From Candidatus Faecousia excrementigallinarum (GTDB lineage Bacteria; Bacillota; Clostridia; Oscillospirales; Oscillospiraceae), in NCBI GenBank assembly GCA_018713285.1, contig DVFK01000080.1:1-58835 (forward strand): a stretch of 58,835 nucleotides of DNA, in the 5' to 3' direction. Positions 8,493-16,120 of this stretch are shown here, piece by piece (the first letter of the stretch is position 1; every line of letters starts with the position of its first letter). The notes beneath the pieces were generated by a model. It was not told where the DNA came from and made no database searches. It worked only from the letters and a program-made list of their open reading frames with translations. The position numbers and the translations under genes were made by a program.

Positions 8493-9934
8493 AACTGACC
8501 CTTCTTGGACATACAGATAATTACGCCGTGGAGCAGCTGCAAATGGCTCTCTTTCCGGAAAATCCGGAGGGGGAGGCAGTATCCACCCTCCATCGGGGGA
8601 AAACCTGGCTCACCGCCACAACGAAAATCACCATAAACGGCAAAACCACCCAGAGTTCCAAGCGGCTGAAAGCGGAGGCGGAGACGGTGCCTCTCCGGCG
8701 GCGGATTTTGCAGCAGAGCTACTACTTAGCCGCCCTTCCCCACCTGCCGGAGGCTCCCGCCTGGGGTGCTTTGGCGGGGGTGCGCCCCACCAAGCTCACC
8801 ACCCGGCACCTGCTGGAAGGGGGGACGGTGGATTCCGCCCGGAAGCTTATGGAGCGGGTTTACTATGTATCCCCCAGAAGAAGCCGCCTGGCGGCGGAGT
8901 GTTCCGAATCCACCGCGGCGGCTGCCCGGCTTTTGGAGCCCACAGACATCTCCTTGTATGTGGGGATTCCTTTCTGCCCCACCCGGTGCGCCTATTGCAG
9001 CTTCGTCAGCCGTACCGTTGGCAAGCACACGGAGCTTTTGGAGCCTTATTTGCAGGCGCTCATGGAGGAAATTGCCTTTACGGGAAAAGCCCTGGAAACT
9101 TCCGGCTTTCGGGTGCGTACCCTATACATAGGAGGCGGCACTCCCACCACCTTGTCCGCCGCTCAGCTGAAAACCCTGATTGGAGCCCTCCAGGACAATT
9201 TTGACCTGAGCCGCTGTCTGGAATTTACGGTGGAGGGCGGCCGTCCCGATACCCTGAATCCGGAGAAGCTCCAGACCCTCTTTGATCTGGGGGTGGGGCG
9301 GATGAGCATCAACCCCCAGACCATGAACGACCGGGTGCTGAAAGCCTGCGGCCGTCCCCACACCGGGGCGGATGTGGTGCGCTCTTACCAGGAAGCGGTG
9401 GCGGCGGGCTTCCGGGACATCAATATGGATTTGATTGCGGGGCTGCCGGAGGACAATTACGAGGATTTCTGCCGCTCTCTGGACACCGTGGCGGCGCTGG
9501 AGCCTGCCAATATCACCCTGCACACCCTGGCTCTCAAAAAGGGAGCAGACCTGTTTGAAAAGCGGGGAAATCTTCCCAGCCGGGAGGAGGTATCCCGGAT
9601 GGTGGACTACGGGGAGCAGGTGTTTAGGAGTCTTGGCTACAAGCCCTATTATCTTTACCGGCAGAAATATATGTCCGGCAGCTTTGAAAATGTAGGCTGG
9701 AGCAAGGACGGACGGGACTGTCTGTATAATATCTATATGATGGAGGAGCTCCACTCCATTTTGTCTCTGGGTGGGGGCGGCATGAACAAGGTGAATCTGC
9801 CCGACGGAACCCTCCAGCGGTTCCACAACCCCAAGTTCCCGGAGCAGTACATAGGCCAACTGGATAGTGTGCTGGAGCAGAAAAAGACCCTCTTTGAACG
9901 GATGAAAGGAAGCAAATCATGTTGGACACCCTGA
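8489..9934 (+). CDS. hemZ: Coproporphyrinogen dehydrogenase-like radical SAM protein HemZ
   Basis: A 481-residue HemN/HemW-type radical SAM protein. The CX3CX2C cluster motif is C163-P-T-R-C167-A-Y-C170, followed by the SAM-binding YIGGGTPTTL segment; the roughly 150-residue N-terminal extension is characteristic of HemZ. Family members are annotated as oxygen-independent coproporphyrinogen oxidases; no other heme genes are seen here, so a strict role in heme synthesis is not proven. It overlaps both neighbours, consistent with one operon. Confidence 0.9.
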   Translation: MKLTLLGHTDNYAVEQLQMALFPENPEGEAVSTLHRGKTWLTATTKITINGKTTQSSKRLKAEAETVPLRRRILQQSYYLAALPHLPEAPAWGALAGVRPTKLTTRHLLEGGTVDSARKLMERVYYVSPRRSRLAAECSESTAAAARLLEPTDISLYVGIPFCPTRCAYCSFVSRTVGKHTELLEPYLQALMEEIAFTGKALETSGFRVRTLYIGGGTPTTLSAAQLKTLIGALQDNFDLSRCLEFTVEGGRPDTLNPEKLQTLFDLGVGRMSINPQTMNDRVLKACGRPHTGADVVRSYQEAVAAGFRDINMDLIAGLPEDNYEDFCRSLDTVAALEPANITLHTLALKKGADLFEKRGNLPSREEVSRMVDYGEQVFRSLGYKPYYLYRQKYMSGSFENVGWSKDGRDCLYNIYMMEELHSILSLGGGGMNKVNLPDGTLQRFHNPKFPEQYIGQLDSVLEQKKTLFERMKGSKSCWTP

Positions 9935-11247
9935 TTTCCAATGTTACCATTGTGACCATGGATGAGAGAATGCAGGTGCTTTTCGGTGCCTGCCTGGGGA
10001 TTTCCCAGGGGAAAATCTCCTACATAGGCAAAAAACCCCCGGAGGAAAAGCCGGAGGTGATTGTGGACGGTACCGGCATGGTTGCCATGCCCGGCCTTAT
10101 CAACTGCCACACCCATCTTCACACCACGCTTCTGCGGGGCCTGGTGGACGATGTATCCAACCGGGAGGCTTTGGAGGTTCTTTTGCAGAAGGAGAGTAAG
10201 CTGGACAACCGCAGCGCCAAGGCTTCTGCTCTTTTAGGCATTGCGGAGTGCCTGCGCTTCGGCGTCACTTCTGTTTCGGATCTGACCCTCTTTCCCCAGG
10301 CGGTGGCGGAGGCGGTGGATGAGACCGGCATCAAGGCAAATATTGCCTTGGCAGCCCAGCGCTTTGCGGATGAAAATGAAGAATTTGACTTTGAAACCGA
10401 TCCCCAGTGTCAGGAGCTTTGCCGGATGAAGGAAGCCTGGCATGGGCATGATAAGGGCAGAATCCGGGTAGATGCCGGACTTTATGCCCAGTATACCAGC
10501 AACTCTCCCCTGTGGGAGGGGCTTTCTGACTACACAGCAGAAGCGGGGTTGGGGATGCAGCTCCACCTCTCCGAGACGGAAGGGGAGGTGCAGGACTGTG
10601 AGGACCGGACGGGACTGACCCCGGCGGAACTTCTTTCCTGCCACCGGGTGTTCCGGGTGCCGGTGACGGCGGCGGACTGCGCTTATCTTACGGAGGAGGA
10701 GCGGAAGCTCCTGGGCCAGCACCATGCCTCGGCGGTGGCTCTGCCCATCGCCTCTGCCAAGGCCGGAAAAATTTCCACCCCCATCTCCCAGAGTGTCAGG
10801 GCCGGGATGAATGTGGCCCTGGGCACCGGCGGAGCGGTGGAGAGCGGAAACCTGGATATGTTCCAGGTGATGCGGGCCGCTGCCCTTTCCCAGCGGGTGG
10901 CAGACGGGGCCCCGGAGACCATGCCGCCCCAGGCGGTGCTTATGATGGCGACGGTCTGCGGTGCCCGGGCTCAGGGCAGAAGCCGGGAGACCGGTATGCT
11001 GAAAGAGGGGATGGATGCGGACATCATCTTAGTGGACTTCACCGCCCCCCATCTTATGCCCTGCCACAATGTGCTCTCCGGTCTTGTGTTCTCTGCCAAT
11101 GGTGCGGATGTGGCCATGACCATGGTGCAGGGAAAAATCCTGTACCAGAACGGCAAGTTTACCACCATCGACCTGGGTGCCGTGGTGCAGGAGCTGACAG
11201 AGTATGCCATTGACCGGGCATTTTCGGAGGAAAACCATGGAGCATAA
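9919..11247 (+). CDS. Amidohydrolase (MTA/SAH deaminase/Atz-Trz-like) with altered active site
   Basis: A 442-residue cytosine-deaminase-like amidohydrolase. The HxH pair is present (H64, H66 in NCHTHLH), as is the HxxE motif (H216-L-S-E219). Two further positions conserved in functional deaminases are changed: the strand-6 histidine of the usual AAHCVHL is D253 (AADCAYL), and the strand-8 metal-binding aspartate of the usual GTDGA is G304 (GTGGA). The fold is intact and the frame is open to the end, so this is not a decaying pseudogene but may have lost or changed its deaminase activity. It overlaps hemZ by 16 nt and the flippase gene by 11 nt. Confidence 0.85.
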   Translation: MLDTLISNVTIVTMDERMQVLFGACLGISQGKISYIGKKPPEEKPEVIVDGTGMVAMPGLINCHTHLHTTLLRGLVDDVSNREALEVLLQKESKLDNRSAKASALLGIAECLRFGVTSVSDLTLFPQAVAEAVDETGIKANIALAAQRFADENEEFDFETDPQCQELCRMKEAWHGHDKGRIRVDAGLYAQYTSNSPLWEGLSDYTAEAGLGMQLHLSETEGEVQDCEDRTGLTPAELLSCHRVFRVPVTAADCAYLTEEERKLLGQHHASAVALPIASAKAGKISTPISQSVRAGMNVALGTGGAVESGNLDMFQVMRAAALSQRVADGAPETMPPQAVLMMATVCGARAQGRSRETGMLKEGMDADIILVDFTAPHLMPCHNVLSGLVFSANGADVAMTMVQGKILYQNGKFTTIDLGAVVQELTEYAIDRAFSEENHGA

Positions 11248-12880
11248 AAAGCAAAACTTTTTGCAGGGTGCTGCCATGCTGGCGGCGGCTACCGTCCTGG
11301 TAAAGGTCATCGGCGCCCTGTATAAAATCCCTTTGAAGCTGGCCATCGGCGACCAGGGATACAGCTATTTTATTACCGCTTACGACATTTACTCCGTGCT
11401 TCTCATGATTTCCACCGCCGGACTGCCGGTGGCTATGAGCCGGATGATCAGCCAGGCTACTGCCCTGGGGCATTACAACCGGGTGCGCAGAATCTATGAG
11501 ACCTGCCGGATGATTTTCCTCATTGTGGGGATTCTTAGCAGCCTTCTGATGATGGTGCTGTGCCGCCAGCTGGCGGAGCTTCTGAATCAGCCGGATGCCT
11601 GGGCTGCCATTTTGTTCTTAGGACCCTGCGCCCTCCTTATGGGTGTGCTTTCCACCTACCGGGGCTTCTTCCAGGGACAGGGGAACATGGCCCCCACCTC
11701 TGTCAGCCAGGTGCTGGAGGCGGTGTTTAAGCTGGTTGTGGGTCTGGCGGTGGCTTATGCCGTCCTGCGGTACACCCAGAGTGTGCCTCTGGCTGCCGGT
11801 GGTGCGATCTTAGGCGTTACCATCAGCTGTCTGGTATCTGCCATTTACCTGCGGCGGAAGCTGGCCCCTGCCTACCGGGCGCTGCCCCGGACCACCGAGG
11901 CGGTGGAGAGCTACGGCGCCACCGCAAAGCAGGTGCTGTCCATTGCCATTCCCATTACCATCGGTGCGGCAGGCTTGCAGCTTCTGACGGTGGTGGAAAG
12001 CGGCCTTTATATGGGGCAGCTTCTGGACATCATCGGCGGCGGCCTCTACATGAAGGAGATGGTCACCCCCCAGATGGATGCCCAGGCGGTGGCGGATACC
12101 CTCAAGGGTATCTACAACATGACCCAGACCATTTTCAATATGCCCTGTGCCTTTATGATTCCCATTACCACCAGCGTTCTGCCTGCCATCACCTCCTACA
12201 TCACCTTGAATAATCACAAGGCGGTGAAGGCTACGGAGGAGTCCGCTGCCCGGATTGCGGGGCTTCTGGCTCTGCCCTGCACCGTGGGTCTGATTCTCCT
12301 GGCGGAGCCTGTGATGGCGCTGCTGGGCGGCTATCGGGGTGTGCGGCTGGAGCTGGCAGGACAGCTCATGCAGATTCTGGGTCTGTGCGTGTTCCTCTAC
12401 GCCATTATCCAGTACACCAATGTGGTGCTCCAGTCCCACGGCTATGCCCATGTGCCGGTGATCAATATGCTGGTGTGCGGGGTTGTGAAGCTGATTGTGG
12501 TGTATGTGCTGGTGGGCAATCCCCAGGTGGGTGTTCTGGGCGCTCCCATCGGTGCGGCGTTGTGCTACTTCTTTATCGGTGCTTTGAACCTCATCGCCAT
12601 TGCCCGTCTGGTGCCCCAGAAGCCCAGGATTCTCACCAATATGCTCCGGTCTTTCATCCCCGCTGCCGTCATGGGTGTGGCGGTGTGGGGCACCACCTAT
12701 GTACTGACCCAGGTGCTTTCCATCTCCAGCTGGGTGCTGCTGTGCGGTGTGCCGGTGGGTGTGGGTGCTGTGGTGTATGCCATTTGTGTGGTGTTTTTCC
12801 GGGGAATCACCCGGGAGGACTGCCTGCTCCTGCCCAAGGGAGAAAAGTTGGCACGGTTTTTTAAGGGAAACTCTGAATAA
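11237..12880 (+). CDS. Polysaccharide flippase of the MOP family (SpoVB/YabM-like)
   Basis: A 547-residue membrane protein with about 14 hydrophobic segments, the two-bundle layout of MOP exporters such as MurJ, SpoVB and YabM. The start at 11237 (MEHKKQNFLQGAAMLAAATV) is preferred because CGGAGG lies 7 nt upstream. Family members flip lipid-linked cell-wall precursors or oligosaccharides. In Bacillus yabM lies near spoVT and the rqcP (yabO) gene; here rqcP follows two genes downstream, supporting a YabM-type assignment. The exact substrate is unknown. Confidence 0.85.
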   Translation: MEHKKQNFLQGAAMLAAATVLVKVIGALYKIPLKLAIGDQGYSYFITAYDIYSVLLMISTAGLPVAMSRMISQATALGHYNRVRRIYETCRMIFLIVGILSSLLMMVLCRQLAELLNQPDAWAAILFLGPCALLMGVLSTYRGFFQGQGNMAPTSVSQVLEAVFKLVVGLAVAYAVLRYTQSVPLAAGGAILGVTISCLVSAIYLRRKLAPAYRALPRTTEAVESYGATAKQVLSIAIPITIGAAGLQLLTVVESGLYMGQLLDIIGGGLYMKEMVTPQMDAQAVADTLKGIYNMTQTIFNMPCAFMIPITTSVLPAITSYITLNNHKAVKATEESAARIAGLLALPCTVGLILLAEPVMALLGGYRGVRLELAGQLMQILGLCVFLYAIIQYTNVVLQSHGYAHVPVINMLVCGVVKLIVVYVLVGNPQVGVLGAPIGAALCYFFIGALNLIAIARLVPQKPRILTNMLRSFIPAAVMGVAVWGTTYVLTQVLSISSWVLLCGVPVGVGAVVYAICVVFFRGITREDCLLLPKGEKLARFFKGNSE

Positions 12881-12923
12881 ATCGTCTGCGGCTGGACAGC
12901 GGATCTTTTTCGCCATCCATGCA

Positions 12924-12973
12924 GAATGAAAAACAGGAAATACATATAGTATTCCGCTGTTTTCCATTCTTTT
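12924..12973 (+). terminator. Terminator after the flippase gene
   Basis: A long imperfect hairpin: GAATG-AAAAACAG-GAAATAC against GTATTCC-G-CTGTTTTC-CATTC, followed by TTTTG. Confidence 0.7.
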
Positions 12974-13057
12974 GCCTGACGAAAAATCTCTCGCTGCCAG
13001 CTCTTGCCGATTTAATCAGAGCTTCCCAAATAATTTCCCGAAAAACCACACTTTTCC

Positions 13058-13086
13058 TTGCAATCCCCGGTTTTTTATGTTACTCT
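13058..13086 (+). promoter_or_regulatory. Promoter of hup-rqcP
   Basis: TTGCAA, 17-nt spacer, TACTCT, 35 nt before the HU start. The -10 is imperfect. Confidence 0.5.
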
Positions 13087-13120
13087 ATATTTCCCAATTC
13101 TATAAAAAGAGGTATTTTCT

Positions 13121-13396
13121 ATGAATAAAACAGAACTGATTGCCCAGGTTGCGGAGAAAACCGGGCTGTCCAAGAAGGATACGGAGAGCATCATCAACGC
13201 CGCTGTGGACACCATTGCCACCACCATGGCTCAGGGTGACAAGGTGCAGCTGTCCGGCTTCGGTATTTTCGAGGTGAAGGACCGTCAGGCTCGGGTGGGC
13301 CGGAACCCCAAGACCAAGGAGGCCATTGAGATTCCCGCCAGCCGTCAGCCTGTGTTCAAGCCCAGCAAGGCTTTGAAGGACATTGTGGCAGAATGA
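13121..13396 (+). CDS. hup: HU family DNA-binding protein
   Basis: A 91-residue HU protein: MNKTELIAQVAEKTGLSKKD start, dimerisation helices, the GFGIFEV segment and the DNA-clasping arm around RVGRNPKTKEAIEIPA, ending in FKPSKALKDIV. HU is an abundant nucleoid protein that bends DNA. It has its own promoter and AAGAGG ribosome-binding site, and rqcP starts within its stop codon (ATGA). Confidence 0.96.
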   Translation: MNKTELIAQVAEKTGLSKKDTESIINAAVDTIATTMAQGDKVQLSGFGIFEVKDRQARVGRNPKTKEAIEIPASRQPVFKPSKALKDIVAE

Positions 13397-13632
13397 GACT
13401 GGACAAGTATTTGAAGGTTTCCCGGCTTATCAAGCGCCGCACCGTTGCCAACGAAGCCTGCGACAACGGCCGCATCAGCGTCAACGGCCGGGTGGTCAAG
13501 GCCAGCTACGAGGTAAAGGACGGAGACCGGATTGAGATTAACTTAGGACCCCGCACCCTGGCGGTGGAAGTGGTTCAGGTGGCAGACAACGTCCGCAAGG
13601 ACGATGCCGGCGCCATGTACAAAGAAGTATAG
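13393..13632 (+). CDS. rqcP: S4-domain RNA-binding protein RqcP
   Basis: A 79-residue S4-domain protein (MRLDKYLKVSRLIKRRTVAN) of the YabO/RqcP family, which in Bacillus assists C-terminal alanine tailing by RqcH on stalled 50S ribosomes. The S4 domain spans roughly residues 1-60. It overlaps hup by 4 nt, so its translation is coupled to an abundant messenger. The hup-rqcP pairing matches the gene neighbourhood seen in many clostridia. Confidence 0.9.
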   Translation: MRLDKYLKVSRLIKRRTVANEACDNGRISVNGRVVKASYEVKDGDRIEINLGPRTLAVEVVQVADNVRKDDAGAMYKEV

Positions 13633-13702
13633 GCGGGCAGTGCCCGCAGCCAATGCGCACGGTGGCTTTCAGCGAATCGTTACTTCCCTGACCCGCCCGG
13701 TA
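13633..13702. repeat. Intergenic repeat modules, copy 4
   Basis: GGCGGGCAGTGCCCGCAGCC with GCACGGTGGCTTT (13632-13670), then ACTTCCCTGACCCGCCCGGT and ATCG (13681-13702). The stretch 13703-13825 holds a few shorter pieces of the same families and no gene. Confidence 0.8.
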
Positions 13703-13826
13703 TCGTTACCGGGCAGGATGGGAACGAAAAAGTATGCAGTGTGCACGCATGGACAGCGGTGGCACACCGCCCCGCCCGGTATCGGGGGCTTGACCGCCGA
13801 ACTGCTTATTGATTCATACTGCATGA

Positions 13827-13868
13827 AAAACGCCCGGTATCGTTTTCTGGTACGATACCGGGCGTTTT
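13827..13868. terminator. Repeat-derived bidirectional terminator
   Basis: A perfect 16-bp stem AAAACGCCCGGTATCG, 10-nt loop, exact complement ending in TTTT. The stem core is the CGCCCGGTATCG repeat module, so it appears to be a repeat pair recruited as terminator for hup-rqcP. Confidence 0.75.
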
Positions 13869-13923
13869 CCGGCTTTCCATCCGCAGTGGGGATGAAAGGG
13901 AAGGGCTATGGTGGGGAAGAAGA

Positions 13924-13958
13924 AAAGAGCGGTCCGCCGTTGGGGGACCGCTCTTTTT
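13924..13958 (-). terminator. Terminator of the minus-strand ribokinase operon
   Basis: AAAGAGCGGTCC, 9-nt loop, GGACCGCTCTTT, with A and T runs on both sides, 6 nt beyond the ribokinase stop. Confidence 0.85.
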
Positions 13959-13964
13959 GGCTAT

Positions 13965-14855
13965 TTATCCGCCGTAGGTCAGGGTTTCTGCCCGGCTGGG
14001 GATGCTGGGGGCGGCGCCTTTTCGGGAGATGGCGATGGCGGCGGCTTTGGTGGCTTCCTCCAACGCCGTGGAAACGTCCTCCCCGGCGGCGATTCCGGCG
14101 ATGAAGAAGCCGGTGAAGGTGTCCCCGGCGGCGGTGGTGTCCACCGGCTGCACCGGGCAAGCGGGTTGGTGGATGCTCAGGTGGGCATCCCGGTACAGGC
14201 AGCCCTGGCTGCCCAGGGTCAGGACAAATTTTCCCTGGGGGAATTGGGCCACCAGATGGTCAAGGCAGTCCTCCGGGGACTTGTCCTCCCCGCACAGGTC
14301 CGCCGCCTCCACCTCGTTGAGAAGAAAATAGGAGACCTTGTGCAAAGGCAGCCGGAGAATCTCCTCCGACATGGGGGAGGGGTTCAGGACGATGGTCATG
14401 CCCTTGGCATAGGCCAGGTCGATCAGCATATCCAGGCCGTTGATTTCGTTTTGCAGCACCAGGTAGTCCCCCGGCTTAAAATCTGCCAGGGTGCGCTCCA
14501 CCTGCTCCCGGGTAATCTGCTGGTTTGCGCCCCCGTAAAGGAGGATGCAGTTCTGTCCATTGGGGTCCACCTGGATGATGGCGTGTCCGCTGGGGCAGGG
14601 CAGCTGGGAAACATAGGAGGTGTCCACCCCCTTGCTTTGAAGCATTTGAAGAAGCATGCCTCCGTCCTCTTTTCCCACTGCACCGGCATGGAACACCCGG
14701 GCTCCTGCCTGGGCCAGGGCTACGGACTGATTCAGACCCTTGCCGCCGCAAAACTCCTCCATTTTCTGAGAGGCTACCGTCTCTCCCGCCCGGACGAAGT
14801 GGGTCACGGAGTAGACCTTGTCAATGTTGAGAGAGCCAAAGCTGAGAATTTTCAT
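13965..14855 (-). CDS. rbsK: Ribokinase (PfkB family)
   Basis: A 296-residue PfkB sugar kinase. The substrate-binding GGKGLNQ near residue 40 and the catalytic/anion-hole DTTAAGDTFTGFF near residue 240 are clear, and the C-terminal AIAISRKGAAPSIPS is typical of ribokinases. It phosphorylates ribose or a related pentose at O-5. The start at 14855 (MKILSFGSLNID) is chosen because the conserved N-terminus begins there and an AGGGGGG-type ribosome-binding site precedes it. It is the last gene of the minus-strand glycan operon, 14 nt after the preceding stop. With rbsD, fucI and a lyxose isomerase in the other operon, D-ribulose is also a possible substrate (inference). Confidence 0.9.
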   Translation of the reverse strand: MKILSFGSLNIDKVYSVTHFVRAGETVASQKMEEFCGGKGLNQSVALAQAGARVFHAGAVGKEDGGMLLQMLQSKGVDTSYVSQLPCPSGHAIIQVDPNGQNCILLYGGANQQITREQVERTLADFKPGDYLVLQNEINGLDMLIDLAYAKGMTIVLNPSPMSEEILRLPLHKVSYFLLNEVEAADLCGEDKSPEDCLDHLVAQFPQGKFVLTLGSQGCLYRDAHLSIHQPACPVQPVDTTAAGDTFTGFFIAGIAAGEDVSTALEEATKAAAIAISRKGAAPSIPSRAETLTYGG

Positions 14856-14869
14856 TCCGGCACCCCCCC

Positions 14870-16120
14870 TTAACCCAGCTCCTGGCGTACCAGGGTCACA
14901 AAGTCCTCCAAAGCCTGGGGGTTGCAGGTGCGGATGTCCTTGAGAATCACTTCCGTGAAGCACCGTCCGGCGGTGGCGTCCTTTACCCGGCCCAGAAGCT
15001 TCCGGATTTCCCCTTCCTCAAAGCCGGAGCAGATGAGGGCGGGGTTGGGCTTCCAGGAGTAGATGGCTTTCTTGCCGATGTTCTCCGCCGCAATTTCGAT
15101 GTTGCTCCAGGGGCTGACGCTGAGGCGGCGGATGTTGGGGAGAAACTCAAAAATCATCTCGTACTTGTCGTCCAGAGGCTCACAGCAGCCGTAGCAGGCC
15201 ATGCCGAACTTGGTCAGACCCATGGCCTGATAGGGGAGGGCAAACTCCCGGAGCATGGCCGGGGAGACCTGGGAGAACTCCTGGGAATCGGCAAAGCCCC
15301 ATAGATCGGAAAGGCGGATATGGGCAGGGTCTTTTACCGGGTCCGGCAGGTATCCCAGTCCGCCGGAGCCGGTGTAGATGTTGGTGCGGTTGTCAAAGAG
15401 GCGGTTTTCCTGCTCCAGCCGATCCAGCAGCCGCACCTTGGACTGGGCCATGTGGGAGAGAATCTGGTGCAGAAGCTCCGGCTCGTCATACAGGTCGTAC
15501 ATCAGCTGTTCCAGTCCCCGGAGGTGGACAAGTTCAATCAGCAGGCTCTGCACCAGTACCACATAGGGAAGAACGAAGTCAATCCGCACAAGACCGTCCA
15601 CCGCCTCATCGTAAAGGGCTTGCAGCTCCCGGATGCGCTGGGTGTCGGGGATGAAGTCCACCTCGTGCTCCAGCAGCCGACGGATATTTTCCGGGTCGTC
15701 CAGGTGGTTATTCAGGTGGTAGGCGTTCTTGGAAACCCCCTGTCCCTGCATGGGAATCCCCCAGGCACTGGTCTGGCTGGCGTTTCCATAGGCGTAGCCC
15801 GTATACTCGCCGGGCATTTCAAACCGCACCAGAGGTTCCAGAACGAAGTCATCGGCAAAGTGCTGGTGGTGGTACAATAGCTTTCGCAGCTGCCGCTCCA
15901 AAATCCGCAAATCCTTGTGGGTGGTGCGCAGGCTCTCCTCCGGCACCAGTTCCAGCCAGCCTCCGTCCTCGTCAGGGCAAATCCACAGCAGGGGGCGCTG
16001 GATTTCTACCAAACCATTGTGAGCCTGCCAGCGGCGGCGGTTTTCTGCATACCGGGGCTGGGCAGCGGCCTCTGCCAGCTGGGCAGCCAGCTCCCGGATA
16101 ATGGCAAATTGTTCTTTCAT
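14870..16120 (-). CDS. URO-D superfamily protein A
   Basis: A 416-residue protein that I place in the uroporphyrinogen decarboxylase-like fold from its C-terminal half (KFGMACYGCCEPLDDKYEMI, then SVSPWSNIEIAAENIGKK, then YSWKPNPALICSG). The HemE substrate motif RQAGR is absent, so it is not a heme enzyme. A CC pair in YGCCEPLDD sits where related corrinoid/thiol methyltransferases have metal ligands. The reaction is unknown. It overlaps the GH31 gene by 4 nt (ATGA) and is followed by ribokinase, so it belongs to sugar metabolism by context. Confidence 0.7.
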   Translation of the reverse strand: MKEQFAIIRELAAQLAEAAAQPRYAENRRRWQAHNGLVEIQRPLLWICPDEDGGWLELVPEESLRTTHKDLRILERQLRKLLYHHQHFADDFVLEPLVRFEMPGEYTGYAYGNASQTSAWGIPMQGQGVSKNAYHLNNHLDDPENIRRLLEHEVDFIPDTQRIRELQALYDEAVDGLVRIDFVLPYVVLVQSLLIELVHLRGLEQLMYDLYDEPELLHQILSHMAQSKVRLLDRLEQENRLFDNRTNIYTGSGGLGYLPDPVKDPAHIRLSDLWGFADSQEFSQVSPAMLREFALPYQAMGLTKFGMACYGCCEPLDDKYEMIFEFLPNIRRLSVSPWSNIEIAAENIGKKAIYSWKPNPALICSGFEEGEIRKLLGRVKDATAGRCFTEVILKDIRTCNPQALEDFVTLVRQELG

